From Lagopus muta (lineage: Eukaryota; Chordata; Aves; Galliformes; Phasianidae), in NCBI RefSeq assembly GCF_023343835.1, contig NC_064434.1, forward strand, positions 13,559,505 through 13,623,504: a stretch of DNA of 64,000 nt, given 5' to 3'. This document shows, in pieces, positions 23,825-35,400 of this stretch; position 1 is the stretch's first letter; each line of letters opens with the position of its first letter. Both the position numbers and the translations under genes were made by a program. Under the pieces are notes generated by a model, which did not search any database, had not been told where the DNA came from, and saw only the letters and a list, made by a program, of their open reading frames with translations.

Positions 23825-24504
23825 CCCAGGTGGGGATTTCACAGCATCTCAGGCCTACCTGTACCAGCGTGGCTCTATGCCTATGAAAGTGACAGAATTA
23901 AAACAACCCCCTGTTCACACTATTTGGGTTGAAATACACTCCGATGAAATAGAAAAATAGGGATTGTTATCTGGGATTGTTTAAGTCATAAATAAAAACC
24001 ACATAGGCTTCAGTTGCAGATATCTCTTGAAATTTTTCTTATGGCAGAAGTTGCTGTGTGCAAATGAAGAATAAAAAACTGACAGCTTCTGACCGAAAAG
24101 AAGGGTTGGTTTAATTTTGCGTCACAAATGGGTTGAAACAGACCATTGCCAAAACTGAATTAAATAGGAATCAGTGTATTCATCCATTAATTCAATCATT
24201 AGTGACAACTATAAACAGATACTTGAAAGAAACTGTGGCTATATTTAGAGATGCAACCATTTCAGCTTGGTAACCTGAGATCCTCACTGATTGTCTTAAA
24301 GGTTTGAGAAATGTGATACAGGCTTTCTGACAGTCAATTTGCATTTTCATTAAATTTGCAAGGAGAGCATAATCAGTCTGGGTTACTGAACACACATTTC
24401 TTCCTCTTTGTGTTTGTCTATTAATTCCAGTATCTCCAAAGTGGATGTACTCCGAATCAGCAACGTTCATGCAAAAAGGAAGACGGAGGGCTCACCACTG
24501 CACA

Positions 24505-24534
24505 ACTGCAGCTGTGCACACTGCAGCTGTGCAA
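24505..24534. repeat. 15-bp tandem duplication with hairpin potential
   Basis: ACTGCAGCTGTGCAC at 24505-24519 is repeated as ACTGCAGCTGTGCAA at 24520-24534. CAGCTG and TGCACA/TGTGCA arms let it fold. Inside the LPIN1 3' UTR. Confidence 0.9.
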
Positions 24535-24726
24535 AGGGCTGTGCTTAGTAATTACTATTGAAGGCACAGGAAAATCGTAAATTGGCCCCCTGACATCTCA
24601 GATAAAGTCTGCAGCACTAAAAGTCAGAAAGCCCCATTTATAGAATTACCATCCTAACTATGTTGTTATCATTCTTTTGACATGCAAAAGCAGAATTTGT
24701 TGAAAGAGAACAAATGTGATACATAA

Positions 24727-24895
24727 CAGCTGTTCCCAAACCTTTGGGTGCTAACCAACCACAAACACATCTTAAAATTTCTCCTGGACCATTCTGCCTA
24801 AACTCTTAATTGAAAACACTGCAAAATAGCTGCAAAACGTGCACCACAGCCTCACAGATCACAAGCCGGCAGAGACCACAGCTTGCAAACCACTG
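24727..24895. mobile_element. Probable hAT/Charlie-type MITE in the LPIN1 3' UTR
   Basis: The left end CAGCTGTTCCCAAACCTTTG and the right end, which read in reverse is CAGTGGTTTGCAAGCTGTGG, have the look of Charlie-type terminal inverted repeats (CAGTGGTTCCCAAAC...). About 169 bp with no coding capacity. The ends agree at roughly 12 of 20 positions, and no clear 8-bp target duplication is visible, so it is old if real. Confidence 0.4.
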
Positions 24896-26313
24896 TTTCA
24901 GCCATACTGAAATCCTACATACACAGAATCCCATGATGTCATTTTTAGTGTTTCAGAGAACAATTAGATTTTTAAGTGTACTTTAAAAAGAGGAGAAAAA
25001 CATCACTTTCTTAGCTACAAGTTCAATTTAAGAAGTATTTGGCATATGGTCATTATTTGATGCATACATTTTAAAGCAAAGTACCACATTGTATAAAGGC
25101 AGATCATTTGGAAAACACTATCAACTGATCTGCAGTATTGCTTCTATCACACATAGTTAAATCTTAAGGCAGTTAAGAGCAAGTAGCAAAAACAGTACAT
25201 ACAGATTGTGTCTGAACAAATGAGTGGAAAAAAATATGGAAGAGGAGATTTCAGTCTCTTGGAGAAAGTAAATGGCACTACAGTATCCATTCTTTATGAT
25301 ACAAAAACAACAAAAAGATCCATACAGTAAAAACCTGAGATGCATCACTCACCAGCATCAAAGTTCACATTTTAACCAAAAATAATGTTTCAAATACAAC
25401 TATTCCATTTTGACAAAATCCTCAGTTCTCTTGGCTCAGCAATGTCTTGAAACTCAGCACATATGCTGAGCAAGACGTCTTCACTGAGGAAAAAACAAAA
25501 TCACTGAAGCCAAACCACAGACTCCAGTAAGATGGGCACTACACACAGCAGCCTGCATCTTACACCGTCACACTTATCTTAATCCAAATAGCTTTTCCTG
25601 AAGTGCACTACTTCTCAGTAAGATGACTAGCAGGATCAGGTCATCTTATTTATTTTACTTTCCATTTATATTGCACATGATTTATTTCCACACAGAAAAG
25701 TGTTATCAGATCAAAACAGTAGGATGGAATAAATGAACACAGCTCCACTGGCACTGATGGCTACACCAGTTCACAACAGCTGAGGACCTAGTTCAGTAAC
25801 TAGTTCAGGTTCCTCTGGAAGCCATCTGGTCCAATCCCCCTGCTCAATCATTTGCCCTTTCAGAGGGTGGAATCTGGCATACAGACTGCAACACGTATCA
25901 CAAAATGATGTCAGGACTGGCAAGTGCCTCCAACTCCCCAGCTGACAGTGGTGTCTGATGAGATGAAAGACAACTTCAGTGATACACAAAGGATACAGAA
26001 CCACTTAATGATCTTATGACAGATCTAACCGCAACTCTATCATCACTGCACTTTTATTTAAGTAATGAAACTGCACGGCATGATTTGAGTTGCTGAGTGA
26101 AGAGTGAGGAATGTAACTCCCATTCCTGGTACAGCTCACTCTTGTCATCTGGAAGTGTGACTGAGTATGAGGAAGCATTTCTAAGTTTGCTTATGGCAAA
26201 TGAAAACAACATCACAGATTCCAGCTGAACTGTCAACAGTAAAAGCCAAATGATGTTCTTGCAACGTGAGCTAGCACTTTCTTTGCTCTGAGGCTGACAG
26301 TTTGGAGATGCAG

Positions 26314-26473
26314 TTAAGATGAGTCTGGATGTACATCCTGAGTTTCAAAAGGTGGCAGAGGTTCCCTCCAGTAGGTAAACTGACTGTAGGTATCAGAACA
26401 AGGGAAATCTGAAGAATGGCTTCTTTTCAGCAAAGGGAAAATATGGTCTACTACTTCACACAGTCTGACATAG
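26314..26473 (-). CDS. LPIN1: LPIN1 coding exon 19 (residues 850-902 and stop)
   Basis: 160 coding nt, acceptor TTGTTTTTCAG, stop TAA at 26316-26314. It encodes [20 protein letters not shown], then [20 protein letters not shown] and [12 protein letters not shown]. The C-terminus matches mammalian lipin-1 up to the last few residues, where it is slightly different and one residue longer. It closes the C-LIP domain. Confidence 0.97.
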
Positions 26474-29400
26474 CTGAAAAACAATTAAATAAATAAATGC
26501 AATACCAAACCATCTCAGATCATAATAGTTCGATTTATTTAAGCCCCCAGTCAAGACATGGCGTGGCTGTATCTATATGAACAGGTTATACTCCTTAAAT
26601 GAATAAAATTGAGTTTAATTTTGGTGTCTAGCTTCCAAATAGGATTCACAGTTCAGATACAGAATCCACCTTTGCTTTGAATGAATGCTTTTCTAGAAAG
26701 AACAAGGTGCCATTTTCAGCCCAGATCACCTGTCGAGATATTCAGGCCCCACATGCTGTTTCTTCATTGCTGTCCAGCTTTGCTCAAACAGCTCCCTACT
26801 CAACTGGTCATACACATATATGCTCACTTTGGTTCCCTGTCCATTAAGTGCAGTCTCAACTTTACACAAGGCCTTTTCTTTTCAACTGAGATGCCTAAGC
26901 ATCTTGATGGAAGCCTTCAGTATTTCCTTCACTTTTTTTCCCTAGCTCTTCTACACAGAAGTTTCAGGAAAAGGAAATTTTGACAAGGTCACAAAAAGGC
27001 TTCACAAAACTGGTTAATATATTTTCTATGCAGATTAAATTGTACACTTGTTATTCCTTTTCAGGAGTAGACTAGATAGAATACGTTACACTAAATGTGA
27101 AACAATTTCTGTATCAGTTTAACCTGAAAAGTGTGGAAAGTCTGCACTTTATTTTACTTAATATTTTGTTTGGCACATCCTAAATATTTTTTCATTACTA
27201 AAATTAAATCCATCTTTGGGCAAGTTGAGTCATAGGTTATAAAAGGAAATTAATTTAGACTATAAGGTGTAGGGATTAGATTACTTACGATGAGATGTTT
27301 GTCTTTGCATGTTCTTGTATAAGTTCTCCTTTGGGGTTGACTGTAAATATTCGGTTTAAAGAAACACCCACTTGTTTGTATGAGTAAACATCCTAAATAG
27401 AAGGCAAAATTAAAGAGGATTATGATTCTGTCTCTGTATAGTAGTGTTCATCCTGAAATATATTACATAGAATATATCTGCATAGTATTGTTACTGTATC
27501 TATCAACTGTGGATCTGAAATTCTCTAAAAGTTTGCAAACTTGAACTCAGCGTAATGATGAGCTCATGAAACAGACAATTTGCAGTGAAGTATGGAGTTT
27601 GCCACTTTAATTTCAACTATTGATCAAAATCATGTTGTTTCTCAGTTAATTCCCTTGACACAAAAATAACATTCAATAAAAACCTAATGTTATTTGGAGG
27701 TAAAAAATATTTGCACTTCCATTTTTCTTTCAGAGAATATTCCATTCCCCAAGTGTGTTGTACTGAATATCTCACAACAATGCTAAAACATAACTGACAT
27801 AAAATAGTGATTAGTTTGTAAGGACAAGGTCATAAAAGAAAGTTATAACAACTGTTTATTTAAACCCCTGGAAACATCTCCATGTTCTTGTGCTTGGTGC
27901 AATATCCATAAATTGACTTTGTATCAGAGAAAGGGAAAACAAGGTATAAACACTATAACTGCAGTTCTGATTCCCAGGAGGTAACACAGATACAACTGTG
28001 GGAATCAATTAAACTGGGAGAGGGAGATTTAGACTAGATACTGGGAAGAAATTCTTTATTGTGAAGGTAGTGAGGCACTGAAACAGGTTGCCTGGAGAAG
28101 TTGCGAATGCCCCCTCCCTGGAAGCATCCAAGGCCAGGCTGTACGGGGCTGTGAGCAACCTGGTCTGGTGGGAGGTGTGCCTGCCTGTAGCAAGGGGTTG
28201 GAACTGCATGATCTTAAAGGTCACTTCCAACCCAAACCATTCTATGATTCTATGCTATTGAGTGCAATCAGAAGTAAGGGTTAAGAATATCTTCTAAGAA
28301 ATTCAAATTATTACAGCAAGCATGAAAAAGTTCTGATCTAAAAACAAAAAAAAAAAAAAAAAAAAAAAAACAGCCACTGACAAAATTAAGATTAAAAAGA
28401 TCAGGCCTAGCTGCCATGGATATAGTTTTAAAGTTCAGGTGGTGAAAGATTGGAAGTTTAATGAAGAGATGCAAACAATTTTAATTTCTATACTACGCAG
28501 TATGCTACGTGCACCTGTAATGCTTGCAAGTACTGAAATTTCACTGAGTTTATTTGGGGAAAGAACAAAAAAGTGGCAAAAGTAGGAAAATGAGAAAGCT
28601 ATGATCCTGATGTTCACAAAGCAACTAGCCTAATTGTATTTAACATCTGAAACAGCAATCAAAGAGATATCAGTAATCTCTTTAGAAACTCTAATTTTCT
28701 GCTTTACTTGAAGTTGTTATTGATGCATGCACGAAAATAATGATTTTGTTTTACTCTGAGATTCATCTATAATACAAAGCCACAAAGTAGACAAAATATT
28801 AATTTTGAAACCATACAGCTAAAGTTACCTTGATAGGGGAAATTAAACTGTGTTTGATGGAACAAACAAATAAAACACTGGTCAGTCAACAGGGACCCCC
28901 TTCCTATCCTCACTGACAATACTTTTGAATTATGTAACTCGTTAGAAGATGAAGCTGAAAAAAAATTGTTACTGCTCATAAATACCAGCAACCCCAGGAA
29001 AAATGTGATTTAACTTTAAGAACGAATTCCAGCAGAAAGGCATGCTGAACTCTCTCAAATGTAGCTACAACGTGCATGGCTTCAGTGCCAAAATATCTTG
29101 CCAGGCACCTTCATCCAAACATCTAAGCATCTAAAATACTCAGTCTCTAAATGTTCTCATTCACACTGACTATGGCTGGTGTCCATATTTATGCTGGTGA
29201 TTTCCTCGAGCTATCAATGTTTTAGCCAGTAGACGCATTTGAGGTCTTGGAGGCTAAAATCTATTCCATGCTCCTCAAGTTTAACTAGAGCTTTTAGATC
29301 TTGTAAAGTCAGTGGAGAGCACCTGAATCACCCTCGAGAAGCATTCCATTTCTCTCCAGCAACTAAAGGAGGAAGGAGCTAACTGGTTAGTTATAACAGG

Positions 29401-32400
29401 GAACAGGAAGGGTCAAGGACCGTTCTCTCAAGGCCATGTTACAGGCTGCCCTATACTACACATTAGTTTCCACTGAAAATACCACTCACCAATACACTGC
29501 TGGAGGAAGCAGCAAATGCTCTGCGGGGCTCATGGGCACAAATAACAGTTCCATCTGCTTAACTTAGGTGCTCACTGACACTGCAAAAACTTACAGAGTG
29601 CTATTTCCTGAGCCAAAACCATTTTTCAGATCATGGTTTCAGTATAAAAGAAAGGATGATCACATGCCAAGGTGCCTCTGTCCCAGTTTTGCTTAGCTTA
29701 TATGAAGTCTCAGCATCCTCCCTAAGGCTGCTGCCTTCTGCAGATACATGTAAGCATCCTTTGGGCCAGGACAGGAGTAAGAAAAGCATACAGCACAATT
29801 TTAGTCTTCAAATGTGTGAGAAACCTGACTTCCTCTCTCTGTATCAAGAAGCACATAGGTCTCTCCACAAAGCAGAATGCTTGATCAAATGGGACATCCA
29901 AATCCTTCTAAATATTGTGTTTTGAAGTCTAAGTCCCACTGATGCTCATATAAAAGGATTTGGTGTTTGTCCACAGGTAACTCACTGGTACTGTATCAGC
30001 TGCAGTGAAATGGTACCAGTATTTTCACAAATGCTTAAGGATTTATTTATTACATAGTTAGGGTTTAAATCAGTACTTAGTGTTATACTAAGTTATGTAG
30101 ATATAATGTAGTTGGTTGCACCACCTCTGCACTGTGATATTTTGGAGGAAGAACTTTTTTTTATCCTTTGTACAAGGCCTAATAAAATATTCTCTAGTTC
30201 CATTTAAACCTTTTCAGTTTTAATGCAACAGAATTGTGAAATAACAGCAACATTTCTGTTCTCTGCAATAAAATAATTTCAGCTATTACTCACAGCGGGT
30301 CTGTTTCCAAAAGCAGCATAAAAGGGTTCTGTGTTGGGATAAAACAAGTTTTTTATGTCTGTCAAACACTGAACTTTGAATTTTTCTGGCTTTTTCTCTA
30401 TCACTTCCCTGAAATGACATAGAAGAAAAAAGTGAGGGAAGCACCAAATGAATAAGCACACATGAAATACACCATAAACCAGTTTAACTTTATTTCATCT
30501 TCTTCCTGTTCCCCCCCCCTTTACTCAGGACTTCTGCAAAACTTTTTCTCCAATAAATCTGCATTTGGAAGTCACAATGGCCACCAAGACAAAAATATCA
30601 TTCCTAAGCTTATGTGATGGCCACAGTAAATAAATCCTCCAAAACAAGAGGACTTCTACTGAAGCTTAAGCATAAATTAAGTAAACTGCTTCCTGAGAAC
30701 TGCAATATGATTCACATAGATTATATTAGCCACCACTACATACGGTTTTCTAATCACATTTTTTTTTTAAATTAAAGGATTGTAATTAACATATGTGCTA
30801 AAAGGACCTCAGACTGTTAAGGCGCTTCTACAGTTAGGGTCATCCATCACTAACTAGCAGAAGTAATAAAGAAATCTTCCATTTCTTTTCAGTTACTTCT
30901 TACAGAATACAGAATTCATTAATGAACAGAGGAGCTGCCTCATCTCTGGGTAAAAGCCCTTTCATAACAGCTTCTCTTGGCAAGGATGCTGAACAGGTGG
31001 CGAAGTCTGGAGTTCCCACAACAGAGAAAGACACCAGCATGACACAAAAGTACTGAAGATGCTCAGAATCCTACATCCTAGTATCATATATGCTGAGGAA
31101 AATGCAAGTAGCACAGACACTTCATAGGAATATTACAGCCCTTTGGAAGAGTAGTTTCACATATAAATTAAAGTTTGAGCATGTGCAAAGGAGGAATAAA
31201 ACCATCTTTCCCTTAAAACCACAGTGAATAAACCCACAGGTAACAATTTAGTCATATGTTGTCCACACACCAAAAAAGCTGAGAAATAAATGGGCATTTT
31301 TTAGTTTAAAGATGATACCCAAGAGTATCACTTGAAATATATTTCTAGATATAAGAACGTAAGATGACAGCAGCTCTCCTTTTACCATGACTATCATTTA
31401 ATCAGTCTAAGAAGAACACTGAGTACCTCCACACTGCCTTATATTTAGAACATGACTGGTAAGACAGCCTGTAGCATGTCATTCAATCAGGAGAACATCT
31501 GAACAACTTTCCATTAAAAATTCTAATGAAATCCTGTCACAGCAGCATTTTTACAGCCTAAAATATTTTCAGTAATCACTTGACATACTTTACTGAACTA
31601 GGAAAAAGGTACAATATTCATATCTGTGCTGTTATGATTTGTTACACAACAACACCTACAAAAAACATTACTGTCCGGGTAGAAAAGCACAATACAGTCA
31701 GGACTGTAAAGAGTTCATTTTATTTACAGGTGAACTTCTTTGTAGCCCCCAAGAAATAAATATTTATCATCCACACACACACAGAAACAAATGAAAAAAA
31801 AAAAAAAAAAAAAAAACAGGCAATATTTCTACCTAAACAGTGATTGCAGACATATGTTGGGGTGTGTTTAAGAGAGAAACAAAGCAATATGCTTATCTAT
31901 TTTATTGTGGTCTTTTCTTCAGCATAATTTCTTTTAAATTCAACTTTGGACCACTATGTAAGTAAAATGATTATGAATCATTTCAGTAGGTCCCATTAAA
32001 ACGCTGACAATTCAGCTTTCACCAACCTCCAAATTTCTTTCTACACAAAAGTGATACTGCAGTACCTGTGCAAAGCTGAGAATAAGCTGCTCGGACTCAG
32101 CAACACTGGCCCCTGTGGCAGCACAGTTCCACGTTCATTGACCCAGTGCAAGTATCCTCTGGTCATGTCTGCCATTCCAATAGCACGTGCTGAGCAATAC
32201 AAAAATTTATATCCATTTCTGTAAACAGGAACAAAAGATGATAATGCTGTTAAAAAACAAAGCAGGCGTTTTGAAATAAATAATGTTGCGAGTTTGCTCT
32301 CACATGAATCAATCACGGTGGTTAACAGCTATATTTAAAAGGAACAACATTTATGTAACAATGCTGGACAATAAAAATCTGCCTGGTTCCACTACAGTAA

Positions 32401-35400
32401 ATGATTTACACTTACAAGGGGCTTATCTCGTCTTCTCATAACTTCGCATGACTTTCTACTTACCCCTGCATACTAAAACCAAAGACATTTGAATTAGCTA
32501 AAACAATATCTGCTAAGAGGAAGCACTTAGCATAAAACAGACAATGGCAGATTAACCTTCTTTGTATTAACAACGTCATAGTCCAGCCTTCTGAGCCTCT
32601 GGGTGGGGAAAACTGGTCTATGTGCAGCAGCAACATGCTCCTTTCAACTCTGAGCAAAGTAAAACTGCAAAACATTGTATGAGAAGTAATGTTTGTACTG
32701 ACACTGAAACAAAAGTTTCAGCAGAAGTTACAGGATCTGTCAGAACAGAACAGAGTCAAAAGGCATTAGTTCAACTTCATAGAATTTCCTTTTGCAAGTC
32801 CTACTGGGGAATGTGAAATAAACAAATGCGTATTCAGCACACGCAGGCCATTAAATATAGCTATTCTATATTTCTGTAGCGTTCAGCTGTAACGTCTAGC
32901 TGCTACATAATTAACTCAGTAATTTAAAAAATGACATGACTCAAATCTATTTTCCCATTTTTGTGTTTTCGATCAGCAAAGCCCTAAGTACTGACAGGCA
33001 CAGAAATAACTACCGCAATTAAAAAGAAATTAACATTTTCACCAAAGACAGTGCAGAGGCCGCACACAGGAACTAAACAGTGTTCCAGTATCTGAATTCA
33101 CATGCTGTCCTGTTTTTTCTCTTATCTTGTATGTCTTTACAAGAACTAGAGGATGGACCAGCGTCTCTGGTATAATTTAGATTCCACCAACCATGGTTTA
33201 TAATTTATCATTTACGTAAAATAAAAAGCAATAAACAAGTCCTAACATAACCACAGTGCACAGAACTAGTCAGATTATAAAACAACAGTTAAGATATGTT
33301 CCAGAGGCTCTTCAAACAGCTGTGGTAAGCTCAATATACAAGAGCAGCTGAATGTGATCTAAGAAAATACATTCTTTTTTCCCCAATGTCTGTTCAACAT
33401 GAACAGAAAACAACCACTAAAACTTGTTGATGCTAAAAGTCTGGATATATGAATATCAGAATACAACTTCTGACACTTCATCTGATCCCATTCAGATATC
33501 GATTAACTTTCCTCCTAGCTTCTTTTTTTCCCCTCAACTACTACTGACAAAGCTCACTATTCTCTCAGAACAGTTCTCCTATTCTCACTCAGAGGAAACA
33601 TCAAGTTTTTCTAGTTCCTCAGGCTCTGTGCAACATGTAGCTCAATAACTTTCAAAACCTTTAAAATATTTTAACATCTGTAAATTTGCCACTTTAATTA
33701 ACAGCAAATATTCATATAGGTAAGAAATGAAATAAATTGTATAACAATCAGTAACAAAGACCACCATCACTGTATATAAACACAATGAGAACCTTAAATG
33801 GTCCATTCCTAATCAAGATAGATACTATGGTATAGAAATTTAATATTAGACAGCTGGAGTCCACACTTGTTCGCTCAACTCCCTTTCTGCTTGCTGGAAA
33901 CAACAGAAATTCTCCTAAACTGACTCATTTCAGGTATTTTAGACCTCATCCATGCACAACAGATAAAGAAACTCATGTCTCTCTACTAACCTCTTCAAAA
34001 GAAACAGATCTAAGCAATTAGTTTAGATTAGACACCTAACTTCCAGGCAAGTAAGCTTTGGCAAGAAATCCACCTGCAATGACCACCCTCAGCTAAACAA
34101 TCCTTAGATGTTTTGCAATGTCTATCCTCAAGGATAGACAGGAAAAAGTCTCATATGGTAAGGTTGCAACTCCCAGGTTGCAAAAGCTTCCACTTATTGA
34201 AGCTATACAACTCATTTAGATTACTATATTTTTTCTAAACTGAACTGTATCTGTTTGAGATGGTTAAGAGAATAACTGCTACTCATTAAATGACAGGAGA
34301 CTTCTGTTCTTGGTATCACAAAGAAGGTATTGGTCTAGCTATCACACAGCAGATAGTTACACTGTGTAAGCAGAGATAGTGATGAGATTTCTCTTAACCT
34401 GTAAGCATAACAGTCTATAAAGATTTCAACTTTCACATGCAAAAGAATAAACACACACAAATCACAGATATATGAACAGATTTACTGAATACTCACTGGC
34501 TCACTTTATGGTACAATTTTGCAATCCCTTGGTGTGTCCAATCTTTGCCAAGAGTAGGTAAAATATGACCTAAAGTATCTGACCTGAATAAAAGAAAAAC
34601 AATGTATTTGAAATGAAGAACAAAACAAAAAACAAACTTACTGCTTTTAACTAGTAACAGATGAGACTAATATAAATTCCCCTAATTAAATAACCTAGCT
34701 GCACAAGAAGATTAGATTTTCTACAAAGTACTGATTACAATCAGAAGAGGGCGAGATTATTCCCTTTTCCTTCAAGATAGCCTTGACATATCTATGCTGT
34801 TTTAATCAGCCTAGTGCTCCAAGACCTGTTTTCTCAGATAAGCTAGTGAGCCATAAGTTAAGGAGGAAGTTATAGCATACAAACTACCAGTTAGACCTAT
34901 GGAGTAGACCAGTTAGTATTAAGTATACTTTTTGAGGTTTACATTTCCTAAATAAACCAAGTCTAACTATAAGGTAGGTAAGATTGTAAACCTCCAAGAA
35001 TGCAACAACATTCTAACCTCTTCAAATAACCAAGCTGTCAGTTGGTCATATACAGTTATACTAGTTTCAACATATTTCCCACTCTACATAAAAGAAAATT
35101 ATTTACAATACAGTAATATTTAAAAGTACAAAGAACTGAGCACCTCACTAGATCAATCGTTATAAGGATACACAGCAAGAAATCCAACTACTCTAATTAT
35201 CTTGAATCTTACAGAGAAAAGATTTGGCAATGGATTAGGATTCACAGTAGTATTGTAAGGTGAAAGAATTCAATTACTGTCCAGACAAAGAGAAGAGTAG
35301 GTCTTATTTACTTTGCTGAAACTTAAGAAAATAGGAAAGGCAGAGGAATTAATTCATGTTGGCAACCAAAAAACAGTTTGCCCTTCAACTGATTAATTGC

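Larger units (their letters stand above)
22905..26313 (-). other. LPIN1: LPIN1 3' untranslated region (probable extent)
   Basis: Runs from the stop codon to the inferred cleavage site below the AATAAA at 22930-22925. Nothing in it splices or codes convincingly. Going with transcription it contains: earlier AATAAA hexamers at 26058-26053, 25686-25681 and 25654-25649; a GTGCAATA miR-25/92-type site at 25676-25669; a hAT-like MITE (24727-24895); a 15-bp tandem duplication (24505-24534); an A27 run beside a CR1 fragment (23672-23824); another AATAAA at 23391-23386; and a Pumilio-type TGTAGATA at 23070-23063. A 3.4-kb UTR is in keeping with the long LPIN1 3' UTR of mammals (from memory). The exact end is inference. 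Confidence 0.6.

Noticed and set aside
28268..28474. Frame running through A25 (Phe-rich translation)
   Set aside because: Artefact of a homopolymer in an LPIN1 intron.
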